A DNA stretch of 64,000 bases from CAVRGQ01 sp963720785 (GCA_963720785.1 CAVRGQ010000005.1:806001-870000); one strand, 5' to 3'. Positions 17,595 through 28,096 are shown, counted from the first letter of the stretch. The notes: a model not told the origin generated them from the letters alone. A program made the numbers and translations.

Positions 17595-18766
17595 GGTGGC
17601 TCGGGCCGCGCCTCCTCCGAGGCGAACCACTTCGCGATGGCGACATCGGTCGTGGAGTGCACGAGGATCGACAGCACGACCGTGACCGCCACCAGTTCCG
17701 CGAGGACGTGGGCGTCGGGTACCGACGACGTGTAGACGAGGATCCCGAACACCACCGACGAGAAGCCCTTGGGACCGAACCAGGCGACGGTCGCCAATTC
17801 CTTGCGGTGGAGTTGCGAGCCGGCGAGGGCGACCCCGACCGCCGCCGCCCGACCGAGGGTGAGCACCACGACGGCGAAGACGAGCCCGCGGCCTCCGTAC
17901 GCGAGCAGGACGTTGCTCGTCACCAGCGCCCCGAACAGCATCAGGATCGCCAGCTTGAGCAGCTCCGTACCGAGCTCGCCGAACGTGGAGAACGCCTCGC
18001 TGAGGCGCGGCGACACGCTGGTCATGGTGATTCCCGCCGAAAACGCTGCGAGGAACGGGTTCACCCCGGTGAGCTCGGCCAGGGTGAAGACGACCGTGCC
18101 CACCGCGACCGGGGCCAGGGCCTCGTAACGCGCGGTCGAGGACCCCGGCAGGAACCGCAGCGCCAGGCCGACTGCGAGGGGGAGCGCCACGCCGAGTGCG
18201 ACACCACCTGCCAACGAGCCGACGAGGGTCGGCAGGTCGACGGGTTCCTCGGAGAGCACGTGGAGCAGCACGACCACCGCCGGGAGGGCGAGGCCGTCGT
18301 TCAGGCCGCTCTCGACATTGAGCAAGGTGCGGACACGGCGGGGGACGTCGCGACGTCCCACGATTGCCGAGGCCAGAATCGGATCGGTGGGTGCAAGGGC
18401 GGCCGCGACCAGCATCGCGGCGGGCCACGAGAGGCCGAGCATCGCCTTCCCCACGATGGTGACGATCGCGAACGTGAGCGGCATGCCGAACAGGAGCAGC
18501 CGACCCGACAGGCGCCAGGCGGCGCGCAGCTCACGACCGCCGAGTCGCATCCCGTCCGTGAAGAGCACCGCGAAGAGCGCGAGCTCCGTGACCAGAGCGA
18601 CGGTCGGGTCCTCGGCCCGCGGGTCGAAGAGGCCGAACCCGAGTTGGCCGAACCCGGCGCCCACGAGGAGGAAGAGCACCGCGGTCGAAAGGATGCTTCG
18701 ACGCGCGAGGTCCGAGATCGCGACGGCGACGAGCAGAGTGGCGGCGAAGACCAGTGCGGGGACCAT
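17588..18766 (-). CDS. CPA1-family Na+/H+ (K+/H+) antiporter
   Basis: 392 aa with about 12 hydrophobic segments. The ion-binding region LAPTDPILASAIVG near residue 125 and NVESGLNDGLALP near 150 (the ND pair) are diagnostic of electroneutral CPA1/NhaP-type exchangers. WFGPKGFSSVVFGI near residue 330 is the second conserved block. There is no large C-terminal regulatory domain. It would exchange monovalent cations for protons across the cytoplasmic membrane. It converges with the SDR gene. Confidence 0.92.
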   Translation of the reverse strand: MVPALVFAATLLVAVAISDLARRSILSTAVLFLLVGAGFGQLGFGLFDPRAEDPTVALVTELALFAVLFTDGMRLGGRELRAAWRLSGRLLLFGMPLTFAIVTIVGKAMLGLSWPAAMLVAAALAPTDPILASAIVGRRDVPRRVRTLLNVESGLNDGLALPAVVVLLHVLSEEPVDLPTLVGSLAGGVALGVALPLAVGLALRFLPGSSTARYEALAPVAVGTVVFTLAELTGVNPFLAAFSAGITMTSVSPRLSEAFSTFGELGTELLKLAILMLFGALVTSNVLLAYGGRGLVFAVVVLTLGRAAAVGVALAGSQLHRKELATVAWFGPKGFSSVVFGILVYTSSVPDAHVLAELVAVTVVLSILVHSTTDVAIAKWFASEEARPEPPA

Positions 18767-18809
18767 CCCGTCAGCCCCCGACCCTCACGGACCTGTTCGG
18801 ATCGTCAGG

Positions 18810-19196
18810 TCATGCACGAAGGGCGGTGGTGGACCGGTGCGTCGAACGATCCTCGTGGCCGATCCGGTGACGTCGGCGGGCGCGCCAGATCCAGCCGACC
18901 AGTGCCGTGGCGGCCACCGCCGCGACGGCGGTTGCGAGCAACATCACCGCGAGCGACGCGCTGAAGTTGATCCACAACCACTCGAACTCCACCTGCTGAC
19001 CGTTCTGCGCGATGAACGCGACGATGGCGGCCACCAGCACGATCCCTGCGACGAACGACCAGCGGATCCCGGTACCGCGCCACGCGCGCTCACGGTTCCG
19101 GCTGGCGCGGTGCGCTTCCGGGGTCGTGGTCGGGGTCGGGGGGATCGTGGGCTCTTCTCGTAACACGTCTCGCACCTCCGCGCGCTCGGCGGACAC
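18810..19196 (-). CDS. LapA-domain (DUF1049) membrane protein
   Basis: 128 aa. After a 40-aa Pro/Arg-rich cytoplasmic part come two TM helices around the loop AQNGQQVEFEWLWINFSAS, the hallmark of LapA/DUF1049 proteins, then a basic His/Arg-rich tail. The family is linked to envelope assembly in proteobacteria. The actinobacterial role is not defined. It lies 43 bases upstream of the antiporter gene on the same strand and may be cotranscribed with it. Confidence 0.85.
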   Translation of the reverse strand: MSAERAEVRDVLREEPTIPPTPTTTPEAHRASRNRERAWRGTGIRWSFVAGIVLVAAIVAFIAQNGQQVEFEWLWINFSASLAVMLLATAVAAVAATALVGWIWRARRRHRIGHEDRSTHRSTTALRA

Positions 19197-19309
19197 TCTG
19201 CTTCACTGTCACCGTTTCCCGGGCGGCGGAAACGTGCGGCAACGCGCGTTTCGCGTGACGACGTCATGACATCGGCTCTGCCGAGCCCTCAGTTGGGTAC
19301 ACCACCAGC

Positions 19310-20362
19310 ATGACGGGACCCACGAAGTCGGCAGTGACGGCGATCGCGATCTCGGTGGCATCGGTGGTCGGCGTCGTCGCAGCCGGCACACCGCCCGCTG
19401 CTCATGCGCAGGCGGGCATGCAGGACCGGCAGTACCCGTGCGCCCCCGTGGTCACGGGCCAACTCGCCCAATTGGACACCCCGCTCGCGGTCGGCGCGAC
19501 CGGTGCGGCGGTGCGGGACTGGCAGACCTTCCTGAACCACTGGTTGGCCGTCACCGACCGCGCGGGCGCCTTCCGACTCGCCGAGGACGGCGACTTCGGC
19601 CCGTTGACCGACGCGGTCACCCGCGAACTGCAGGTCGACACCGGCCGGCCGGTCGACGGGATCGTGGGGCCCGAGACCGTCGCCGGGTACCGGTCGACCG
19701 GCGTCGCCGCGGTCGATGCATCCGCGCCCGCGCTGCTGCAGGCGGGAAGCTGCGGCACGGCCGTCGCCGCGTGGCAGGAGCGGCTCAACCGCTGGCTCGC
19801 GGCGACGGCTCCCGGGGACGACCCCCTGATGGTCGACGGCGTGCTCGGCCCGAACACGGAGGCCCTCACCTCGGTGTTCCAGTCGGCGACGGGGATCACG
19901 GTCGACGGTCTCGTCGGGCCGTCGACGCTCGCCGGGATGGCGGCGTTCGAACAGCGAGCGGGGCTCCCCGAAGTGTCGAGGAGCGACGCCTCGGCCCCTG
20001 CGGCATCGCCGACGGCGAGCACCGGGGCATCGAGCACCCCAGCCGCATCGAGCGGCGCGCCGGCCGCCGGCATCTGCGCGCGACCGACGGGCGTCGAGGT
20101 CGTCGTCGCCCTCGAGGCCGACGTGGCATCACCACGCTGCACGATCGTCACGCCGCAGCAGCACCTCGTCGTGCAGAACCACACCGGCATGGCGGTGCAT
20201 CTCACCCTCGCCGGCGAGCACCGGACCGTGGCACCGGGGGACGAGACCACGTTCGCCGAGGCGTTCGGCCAGTACCTGCCGGCCGGGACGACGACAGTCC
20301 TGGTGCAGGAGTACGGCGACAGCGGCCCCCAGTTGTGGTTGGCGGCCGCGGCATCCGGGTAG
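19310..20362 (+). CDS. Secreted protein with two peptidoglycan-binding domains
   Basis: 350 aa with a signal peptide (residues 1 to about 34, cleavage after AHA). Two PG_binding_1-type modules follow: GATGAAVRDWQTFLNHWL...GDFGPLTDAVTRELQ with IVGPETV, and GTAVAAWQERLNRWL...GVLGPNTEALTSVFQ with LVGPSTL. A Ser/Ala/Thr linker leads to a C-terminal domain of about 95 aa (RCTIVTPQQHLVVQNHTGM, LPAGTTTVLVQEYGD) that may be a cupredoxin-like beta-sandwich without obvious copper ligands. No catalytic domain is present, so it probably binds the wall. Confidence 0.85.
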   Translation: MTGPTKSAVTAIAISVASVVGVVAAGTPPAAHAQAGMQDRQYPCAPVVTGQLAQLDTPLAVGATGAAVRDWQTFLNHWLAVTDRAGAFRLAEDGDFGPLTDAVTRELQVDTGRPVDGIVGPETVAGYRSTGVAAVDASAPALLQAGSCGTAVAAWQERLNRWLAATAPGDDPLMVDGVLGPNTEALTSVFQSATGITVDGLVGPSTLAGMAAFEQRAGLPEVSRSDASAPAASPTASTGASSTPAASSGAPAAGICARPTGVEVVVALEADVASPRCTIVTPQQHLVVQNHTGMAVHLTLAGEHRTVAPGDETTFAEAFGQYLPAGTTTVLVQEYGDSGPQLWLAAAASG

Positions 20363-20372
20363 CGCCCGCCTC

Positions 20373-22190
20373 ATGGCCCGCCGCGACACTGCCCGCAGCG
20401 ACGGCAACGGGGAGGTTCCCCGGCTGCACAGCCTGCGGGACTACGCCCTCCTCGCCGACGGCGAGCGCGGGGCCCTGATCGGGCCCGACGGCCAGATCGT
20501 GTGGATGTGCTTCCCGCAGTGGGACGATGACGCGATCTTCTCCTCGCTCCTGGGCGGCGAGGGCCGGTACTCGATCGGCCCGCTCGGCCGCTTCGTGTGG
20601 GGGGGCTACTACGAGGAGGGTGGGCTCGTCTGGCGCAGTCGATGGGTGACCGACGACGGCATCGTCGAGTGCCGTGAGGCCCTGACGCGCCCGACGGGCG
20701 CCGGGCAGGCCACGATCCTCCGCCGCCTCCACCAGGTGGAGGGAGCCGTCCCGGTGCGGGTGGTGCTGCATCCCCGTGCTGGCTTCGGCGACCACCCGAT
20801 GGTGGGCATCGAACGTGACGGCGACGTGTGGTGCGCCCGTACGGGAGGAGTGCACCTCCGCTGGCGAGCTGCCACTTCTGCTCGCGCGGAACGCGACGGC
20901 CACCACGGCCACCGACTCGTGACCGAGGTGGTGCCCGCCGCCGGTGAGCCGCTCGACTTCGTGCTCGAGTTCTCGACCGCCCCCTACGTCGAGGAGCCAC
21001 CCGATCCCGCGCGGCTCTGGCGGGAGACGGAGGCGGCGTGGGCGGCCGCGACCCCCGACCTCGGCGACACGATTGCACCGCGCGACGCCCGCCACGCCCA
21101 CGCGGTGATCGACGGGATGACCTCGCCCCTCGGCGGCACGCGCGCCGCCGCGACGACGTCGTTGCCGGAGCGCGCGGACGAAGGCCGGAACTACGACTAC
21201 CGGTACGTGTGGGTGCGCGATCAGTGCATCGTCGGCCAGGCCGCGGCCGCGTGCGGCTCCGACCGGCTGGTCGACACCGCCGTGCGCTTCGTGACCGACC
21301 GCGTCCATGACGACGGCGCCGACCTCGTCCCTGCGTACACGGGTACCGGAGATCCGGTGCCGGAGACGCGGCGGATCGGCCTGCCCGGCTACCCCGGGGG
21401 TACCGATCACGTCGGGAACGACGTGCGGTCGCAGTTCCAGCTCGACACGCTCGGCGAGGTGCTCGGGCTCCTCGCGGCCGCCGACGGGCGCGGTCGCCTC
21501 GACGTCGACGGGTGGCGCGCCGCGGAGCGGGTCGTCGACGGCATCGCCGCCCGTCATCGCGAACCCGACAACGGCATCTGGGAGCTGGGAGAGCAGTGCT
21601 GGACGCATTCGCGCCTCGAGTGTGTCGCGGGGTTGCGCGCCATCGCTCGCGCCCGACAGGCCCCGACCGGCCCGGCCACGCACTGGGAGGCACTGGCCGA
21701 TGCGATCCTCGCCGATGTCTCACGCGATTCCCTGCACGCGACGGGACGCTGGCAGCGCGCGCCCGGCGACGAGCGAGTGGATGCCGCACTGCTCCAGCCG
21801 ATCGTGCGCGGCGCGCTCCCCGTCGACGACCCGCGCTCGAAGGCGACCCACGACGCGGTGGTCGGAGAGCTCGGCGCCGACGGCTACGTCTACCGGTTCC
21901 GCCACGACGAGCGCCCGCTCGCCGACGCCGAGGGCGCGTTCCTGCTGTGCAGTTTCTGGGTGGCGATGACGTGCAGTCTCCGCGGCGAGGACGTCGCTTC
22001 GGTCCGCTGGTTCGAGCGGGCGCGTGGCGCGTGCGGTCCGCCCGGACTGCTCTCCGAGGAGTTCGACGTGGTGGAACGCCAGCTGCGCGGCAACCTCCCG
22101 CAGACATTCGTGCACGCGGCGCTGCTCGAGACCGCTGCCCGCCTCGCGCAGGAGTCGAGCGTCGGAACCCTGGGCGACGCCCGCTCCTGA
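20373..22190 (+). CDS. Glycoside hydrolase family 15 (glucoamylase/trehalase-like)
   Basis: 605 aa. The N-terminal beta domain has the GH15 opening SLRDYALLADGERGALIGPD. The (alpha/alpha)6 barrel carries NYDYRYVWVRDQ near residue 273, PDNGIWELG (general acid Glu) near 400 and LLSEEFD (catalytic base Glu) near 560, so both catalytic acids are present. No signal peptide is visible, so it is intracellular. Actinobacterial cytoplasmic GH15 enzymes include trehalases and dextran-type glucosidases, and the substrate cannot be chosen here. It begins 10 bases after the wall-binding protein gene and converges with the next gene with a 2-base gap. Confidence 0.93.
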   Translation: MARRDTARSDGNGEVPRLHSLRDYALLADGERGALIGPDGQIVWMCFPQWDDDAIFSSLLGGEGRYSIGPLGRFVWGGYYEEGGLVWRSRWVTDDGIVECREALTRPTGAGQATILRRLHQVEGAVPVRVVLHPRAGFGDHPMVGIERDGDVWCARTGGVHLRWRAATSARAERDGHHGHRLVTEVVPAAGEPLDFVLEFSTAPYVEEPPDPARLWRETEAAWAAATPDLGDTIAPRDARHAHAVIDGMTSPLGGTRAAATTSLPERADEGRNYDYRYVWVRDQCIVGQAAAACGSDRLVDTAVRFVTDRVHDDGADLVPAYTGTGDPVPETRRIGLPGYPGGTDHVGNDVRSQFQLDTLGEVLGLLAAADGRGRLDVDGWRAAERVVDGIAARHREPDNGIWELGEQCWTHSRLECVAGLRAIARARQAPTGPATHWEALADAILADVSRDSLHATGRWQRAPGDERVDAALLQPIVRGALPVDDPRSKATHDAVVGELGADGYVYRFRHDERPLADAEGAFLLCSFWVAMTCSLRGEDVASVRWFERARGACGPPGLLSEEFDVVERQLRGNLPQTFVHAALLETAARLAQESSVGTLGDARS

Positions 22191-22192
22191 CG

Positions 22193-25174
22193 TCAGGGGA
22201 CGAGCGCCTGCCTCACGACGGTGGCCAGATGCGACGCGCGCCGGTCGGTTGCGCCCTGGATCTGCGTGCGGCACGAGAACCCATCGGCGACGAGCAACCT
22301 CGACGGTGCCGAGTCCCGCACCGCGGGGAGCAGCCCTTCCTCGCCGATCGCGAGTGAGAGGTCGTGGTGGCGCGCCTCGAACCCCCACGAACCCGCGAGC
22401 CCGCAGCATCCACCGCGTGCGACCTGTACGTCGTAGCCGAGCGCACGCAGCACGCGGTCCTCCGCCTGCGGGTCTCCGGTGGCGCGGTGGTGACAGTGCG
22501 CCCACACCAGCGCGTCCCCTCTGGACCCGTCGCGTCGCGCGTCGTCGAAACGTGGCCACCTGCTCGAATGCGCGTCGAGGAAGTCGGCGAAGTGGAAGGC
22601 CTGGTCGTGCAGCCGACGGGCGTCGTCGTCGTGGGGCAACAGCCCCGGGAGCTCGTCCTTGAACACCGCGACGCAGCTGGGCTCGAGGCCGACCACCGGC
22701 ACGCCGGCACGCACGTCGTCCCGCAACACGGCCAGGACGCGTCGCAGGTACCGCGTCGCGAGGTCGAGGAAGCCGTAGTCGTACAGCGGCCGGCCACAGC
22801 ACACGTGTCCCTGGGGTATCACCACCTGCCAGCCCCCCGCTTCGAGCGTCTCGACCGCGGCGATGCCGTTCCCGCTGTCGAAGTGGTTCGTGAACGTGTC
22901 CGGCCAGACCACCAGCCTCGGGCCACCCGCGTTGCGCGGTCCCCGCTGGGCGAACCACCGCTGCAACGTGAGCGGTGTGAACCGGGGGATCTCACGCTGC
23001 GGGGCCATCCCGGCCGCCGACTTCAGCAGTCGCTCGATACCGGGCGTGTGGGTCATGAGATTTGCGACACGCGGCATCCGGCTCGCGACGCGAGCAGTCT
23101 GGTCGATCAGGCCGAAGGCGTAGGCCGAGCGCGGGCGGAGCCGTCCCCGCCAGTGGTGGTGCAGGAACTCGGCCTTGTAGGTGGGCAGGTCGACGTTCAC
23201 CGGGCAGTCGTTGGTGCATCCCTTGCACGCGAGGCACAGGTCGAGTGCCTCGTGCACGACTTCGCTACGCCAGCCGTCGTCGACCAGGTCGCCCTCGAGC
23301 ATCTCGAAGAGCAGCCGCGCCCGCCCACGGGTGGTGTGCTGCTCCTCGCGCAGCACCTGGAAGCTCGGGCACATCACGTCATCGGTGTCGGGGATACGGC
23401 ACCGGCCCACCCCGACGCACCGCAGGGTGGCGTGGGCGAAGTCCCCGCCGTCCTTGGTGTACGCGAAACGGGTCTCGGGGCGCCAGGGGTCGTAGTCGGT
23501 GCCGAGCTTCAGGTCTTCGTCGAGCGGGAAGGGGTCCACCACCTTGCCCGGGTTCATCCGCCAGTCGGGATCCCAGATCGCCTTGAACTCGCGGAACGCC
23601 TGCACGAGTTCCGGCCCGTACATGCGCTCGAGCAGTTCGCCGCGCTGCTGGCCGTCGCCGTGCTCCCCGGAGAGGGAGCCGCCGTAGCCCACCACGAGAT
23701 CCGCGGCTTCCTCCAGGAACGCGCGGTAGTCGCGCACGCCGGACGCACTGCGGAGGTCGAAGGAGATGCGCGAGTGGATGCAACCGTCGCCGAGGTGGCC
23801 GTAGAACGCGCCGCGGTAGCCGTACTTCGCGTAGAGGTCCCGCAGGTCGTGCAGGTAGCGCCCGACGTCCTCGGGCGCGACGGCGGAGTCCTCCCAGCCG
23901 GGCCAGTGGTCGGTGCCGTCGGTACCGAAGGCAGTGGCGCCGAGGCCGGCCTCCCGCGCCTCCCACAACCGGGACTCCTGGTGGGGATCGTCGAATACCG
24001 AGAGGCCCGCGGGCGGGTGATCATCGGTGCGCAGGGCATCGGCGAGCGCCTCGGCGCGTGCGTCCGCCTCCTCCTTGGTGTCGCCACCGAACTCGACGAG
24101 CACCCACGCGCGGCCGTCGGGCAGCAGGCGCAGGTTGCCTGGATGGATGCCGAGTTGCTGCTCGTTGCGGAAGAGCAGGTGGTCGATCGCCTCGCAGCCG
24201 ATCGGGCGGTGGTCGAGGATCTCCGTGAGGTGGTCGGCGACGGAGAAGATGTCGTGGTAGCCGATCGCCATGAGCGTGCGCGCGCCCGGACGCGGGATGA
24301 GCTTCAGAGTCGCCTCGAGCACGGTGACGCAGGTGCCCTCGGTGCCCACGAGTGCGGCCGCCACGTCGAATCCCGATTCCGGGAGCAGCGCGTCGAGGTT
24401 GTATCCCGACACGCGGCGTGGGATCTTCGGGAACCGTTCCCGGACGAGCGGCGCGTACCGGTCACGCAACCCGCGCAGGTCGCGGTAGATCTGCCCTCGA
24501 CGGCCGCCCTCCGCAATGATCGTCTCGAGCTCCGCGTCGGTCGTCGGCCCGACGCGCAGGCGCAGACCGTCGTAGGTGAGCACCTCCATGCCCGCGACGT
24601 TGTCCGACGTGCGGCTCCCGTTGCCTGCGAAGCGGGCGGCGATCGAGTGCACGCCGCAGGAGTTGTTGCCGATGTTGCCGCCGATCGTGCAGTAGCGGTG
24701 CGTCGACGGGTCAGGACCGAAGAGGAGCCCGTGCGGCCCGGTGGCGATGTTCACCTGTTCGTTGATCGCTCCGGGTTGCACCGTCACCTGCGCCCGTTCG
24801 GTGTCGATGTCGAGGATTTCGTGGAGGTGCTTCGAGCAGTCGACGACGACGGCGTAGTTGACCGCCTCGCCCGACAGGCTCGTGCCACACCCGCGGGGGA
24901 GCACCGGCGCCGAGTGTCGGTGGCAGATCGCGTGGGTGCGCACGATGTCGTCCACCGTGCGGGGGATCACCACGCCGATCGGCGGCTGACGGAAGTTCGA
25001 CGCGTCCGTCGCGTAGAGCGCTCTCGAGCCCGCATCGAAGCGCACCTCGCCCTCGACCGCCTTGGCGAGGTCCCGCGCGATCGCGTCCGCGTCGACGTCG
25101 GCCCGTCCGGTCGTCGGCGCTGCGCCCTCGGGCGGCCCGCTCTTCACCGGGATCCGAATCCGTCCGCTGCTCAT
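22193..25174 (-). CDS. FAD-linked oxidase fused to a 4Fe-4S/CCG reductase domain (D-2-hydroxyacid dehydrogenase type)
   Basis: 993 aa from ATG 25174. The upstream open frame is shadow sequence. The N-terminal FAD domain (PCMH type) has VLPRGCGTSLSGEAVNY and GGNIGNNSCGVHS. The FAD_oxidase_C domain has GYGGSLSGEHGDGQQRGELL. The Fe-S part has CRIPDTDDVMCPS and CLACKGCTNDCPVNVDLPT, then two CCG-type motifs (GHVCCGRPLYDYG and GGCCGLAGSWGFE). This is the GlcD-GlcF fusion architecture of D-lactate/2-hydroxyglutarate-type dehydrogenases that feed electrons to quinone. The substrate is not deducible. Its start overlaps the stop of the enolase-superfamily gene. Confidence 0.93.
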   Translation of the reverse strand: MSSGRIRIPVKSGPPEGAAPTTGRADVDADAIARDLAKAVEGEVRFDAGSRALYATDASNFRQPPIGVVIPRTVDDIVRTHAICHRHSAPVLPRGCGTSLSGEAVNYAVVVDCSKHLHEILDIDTERAQVTVQPGAINEQVNIATGPHGLLFGPDPSTHRYCTIGGNIGNNSCGVHSIAARFAGNGSRTSDNVAGMEVLTYDGLRLRVGPTTDAELETIIAEGGRRGQIYRDLRGLRDRYAPLVRERFPKIPRRVSGYNLDALLPESGFDVAAALVGTEGTCVTVLEATLKLIPRPGARTLMAIGYHDIFSVADHLTEILDHRPIGCEAIDHLLFRNEQQLGIHPGNLRLLPDGRAWVLVEFGGDTKEEADARAEALADALRTDDHPPAGLSVFDDPHQESRLWEAREAGLGATAFGTDGTDHWPGWEDSAVAPEDVGRYLHDLRDLYAKYGYRGAFYGHLGDGCIHSRISFDLRSASGVRDYRAFLEEAADLVVGYGGSLSGEHGDGQQRGELLERMYGPELVQAFREFKAIWDPDWRMNPGKVVDPFPLDEDLKLGTDYDPWRPETRFAYTKDGGDFAHATLRCVGVGRCRIPDTDDVMCPSFQVLREEQHTTRGRARLLFEMLEGDLVDDGWRSEVVHEALDLCLACKGCTNDCPVNVDLPTYKAEFLHHHWRGRLRPRSAYAFGLIDQTARVASRMPRVANLMTHTPGIERLLKSAAGMAPQREIPRFTPLTLQRWFAQRGPRNAGGPRLVVWPDTFTNHFDSGNGIAAVETLEAGGWQVVIPQGHVCCGRPLYDYGFLDLATRYLRRVLAVLRDDVRAGVPVVGLEPSCVAVFKDELPGLLPHDDDARRLHDQAFHFADFLDAHSSRWPRFDDARRDGSRGDALVWAHCHHRATGDPQAEDRVLRALGYDVQVARGGCCGLAGSWGFEARHHDLSLAIGEEGLLPAVRDSAPSRLLVADGFSCRTQIQGATDRRASHLATVVRQALVP

Positions 25175-26296
25175 CCGCACTCCTCCACGAGATGGGGCTC
25201 GATGTCGGCCCGCTTCAGCTCCAACCCGAGGCCGGGCCTGTCCCTCGGGAGCTCGACTGCTCCACCGCGCGGCGAGAGGGTGCCGTCGAACACCATCGCC
25301 TCGAGTCGCACGTGGTCGTGGAACCACTCGAGATGGCGGAAGTGCCGAGCTCCCGCGAACGCATGGGCCGAGACCGCCGGCGCGCAGTGCGCGGACACGT
25401 CGACATGGTGCGCGTCGGCCGCGCCGATGACTGTCTGCAGCCCGGTGAGGCCACCGCAACGGGTCACGTCGGCCTGGAGACAGTCGACCGCGCCGGCCGC
25501 GAGCAGGGCCTCGAAGTCGGTGACGTCCGCTCCGTATTCGCCGGCCGCCACGGCGAGTCCGGCCGGCGCGCGCTCGCGCACGCGGCGCAACCCGTCGACG
25601 TCGTCCGAGGTCACCGGCTCCTCGAACCAACGCACGTCCCAGTCGTCGCGGTACCGGTGCGCCCAGTGCAGCGCCTGATCGACGACGAACGCGCCGTTCG
25701 CGTCGACGAAGAGCGCCACGTCGTCGCCGATCGCCCGCGCGCGGCGTCGAGGCGCGGCGGATCCTCCGCCGGAGTTCGACCGACCTTCATCTTCACCCGG
25801 GAGAATCCGTCACCGGCCCAGGCCCCGAGTTGCTCGGCGACGCGCGCCGGCTCGTACGTCGTGAAACCGCCGCTGCCGTAGAGGGGGACCGAGGTGCGCG
25901 CCCCGCCGAGGAGTGCGTACAGGGGCGCGTCGCAGAGCCTCGCATACAAGTCCCACAACGCGATGTCGACGGCGGCGATCGCCATCATGCCCGCGCCGCG
26001 CCGTCCGACATTGCGCAGCTGCGCCGACATCGCCTCCCAGGTGGCGGCCCGTTCGCCCGGGTCGGAACCCACGACTGCATCGCGTAGTTCGCGCACGATC
26101 AGCTCGACCAGCGCCGCCGTCCCGTAGGTGTAGCCGAGACCGATGGTGCCCCCGACGCGCGCAACTGCACCACCACGATGGTCGTGCTGTCCCACGTCAG
26201 GGTCCCGTCGGACTCCGGGCCGTCCGTCGGGATGCGGTAGGCCGCCACGTGGAGCGACGTCACCCGCGCCCCGTCGTTCGATCGGTGCGCGAGCAT
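25171..26296 (-). CDS. Mandelate racemase/muconate lactonizing (enolase superfamily) enzyme, two frameshifts
   Basis: About 375 aa from three frames: TSLHVAAYRIPTDGPESDG (start 26296), then GGTIGLGYTYGTAALVELIV...FSRVKMKVGR from about 26145, then ALFVDANGAFVVDQALHWAH from about 25735. The catalytic KxK (VKMKVG), metal ligands DANG, WFEEPV and AAGEYGAD, and the C-terminal HCAPAVSAH are all present. Each break is one missing base, and one lies at a CCGCGCGCGG palindrome. The superfamily abstracts an alpha-proton from a carboxylate, commonly in sugar-acid dehydration. The start touches the ThDP gene stop (TGATG). Confidence 0.85.
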
Positions 26297-28096
26297 CAGT
26301 CGCGGCCGGGCAGCAGCGACTCCTTGAACTCCTGGAGTTTCTGCAACCCACCGCGCTTGAGGATCCCGAGCGTCTCCGGGTCGCCGTGCAGGAACGCCTC
26401 GGTGAACTTCTTCGCCATCTCCGGGCGGATGTGCGGCGGCATCGGCGGCACCATCCGGTCCACCCGGCACTCGAGCACGACCGGTCGATCGCTGGCGAGC
26501 GCCTGGTCCCACGCGGCACCGATCTGCTCGTCGTCGGCGCAACTGATGCCGCGCAGCCCGAGCAGTTCCGCCCATTGGGCGAAGGGCGCATAGGGCAGGG
26601 TCTGGGAGTCGTCGAACTTCGGGTCACCTCCGAGTGCCCGCTGCTCCCACGTGACCATGTTGAGGTCCTCGTTCACGAAGACGCAGATCACCAGTTGCGG
26701 GTTCGACCACTGCTGCCAGTACCGCTGGATGGTGATGAGCTCGTTCATGCCGCCCATCTGGAAGGCGCCGTCGCCCACGAACGCGACCACCGGGCGCTCG
26801 GGATGCGCGAACTTCGCGGCGATGGCATAGGGCACTCCCGGACCCATCGTGGCCAGCGTCCCCGAGAGCGACGCGAGCATCCCCTCCCGCACCTTCAACT
26901 GGCGCGCCCACCACGTGGTCGACGAGCCCGAGTCGGCCGTGAGGATGGCGCGGTCGGGAAGACGGTTCGAGAGCTCGTACGCCACGCGTTGCGGGTTCAT
27001 CGGCTCCATGTGCTCGAGCGCGCGGTCCTCCACGACGCGCCACCACTCCGCGACTTCGCGCTCGAGGTGCTCGCGCCACTCGCGGTCCGCCTTCCGCCGT
27101 AGGCGGGGCAGGAGTGCCGCGCAGCGTCTCCCGGGCGTCGCCGACGAGGTGCACGTCCATCGGGTACCGGATCCCGATCATGCGCGCGTCGATGTCGATC
27201 TCGACGCCCTTCGCCTGATCTTCCTCCGGCAGCCACTCCGAGTACGGGAAGCTGGTACCGACCAGGAAAAGCGTGTCGCAGCCCTTGATCATCTCGTAGC
27301 TCGCGGTCGAACCGAGCAGTCCGATCGGCCCGGTCACGAACGGCAGGTCGTCGGGCAAGACCGCCTTACCGAGCAGGGCCTTGGCCACACCCGCTCCGAG
27401 CAGGTCGGCGACTTCCAGGATCTCCGCCCTGGCGTCGGCGGCGCCCGCGCCCACGAGCATCGCCACGCGCTCCCCCGCGTTGAGGATCTCGGCGGCCCGA
27501 TCCAGGTCGTCGTCGTGCGGGAGGATGCGCGGGGGTGACCAGCCGATGCTCGAGTACACGGCTCCGTGCTCGCGTGGCGGCGACGGCTCGGCCGGCGACT
27601 CCTGCACGTCCTCGGGGAACACGAGCGTTGCGACGGAGCGATCCGCGAGCGCACAACGGATGGCGCGGTCCACCAGGTGACGCGCCTGTGCCGGGGCCAT
27701 GCACGTCTCCACGAACACCGAGACGTCGGCGAAGAGCGTCGCGAGGTCGACTTCCTGCTGGTAGTGAGCGCCGAGCGACATCCGCTTCTGCTGACCGACG
27801 ATCGCGAGCACAGGCTGATGATCGCCCTTGGCGTCGTAGAGGCCATTCAACAGATGGATGGCGCCGGGCCCCGACGTTGCCATGCACACACCGAGTTCGC
27901 CGGTGAACTTCGCATGTGCGCACGCCATGAAGGCGGCCATCTCCTCGTGCCGGGGCTGCACGAATTCGGGATCGCCCTCGGCGCGTCCGAACGCGCCGAG
28001 GAATCCGTTGATGCCGTCGCCGGGGTAGCCGAAGATCCGGTGCACCCCCCAGGCGGTGAGTCGGTCCAGGACGAAATCGGAGACAGTGCTGGACAT
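26296..28096 (-). CDS. Thiamine diphosphate-dependent enzyme, pyruvate oxidase/PoxB-like (one frameshift)
   Basis: About 599 aa. The Pyr domain begins MSSTVSDFVLDRLTAWGVHR and includes RIFGYPGDGINGFLGAFGR and the ThDP Glu in QPRHEEMAAFM. The PP domain has AFVGDGAFQMGGMNELITIQ and FVNEDLNMVTWEQR (GDG...N). At about 27116 the frame shifts by one base (DARETL to AALLPRLRRK). It is closest to the PoxB/acetolactate synthase group. Whether it oxidises or decarboxylates a 2-oxo acid is open. It heads an operon with the enolase-superfamily enzyme and the FAD/Fe-S dehydrogenase, consistent with hydroxy- or sugar-acid catabolism. Confidence 0.88.

Noticed and set aside
22364..25678. 1,104-aa plus-strand open frame opposite the FAD/Fe-S dehydrogenase
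   Set aside because: It is the GC-rich complement of a gene with complete FAD and Fe-S motifs and matches no family itself.
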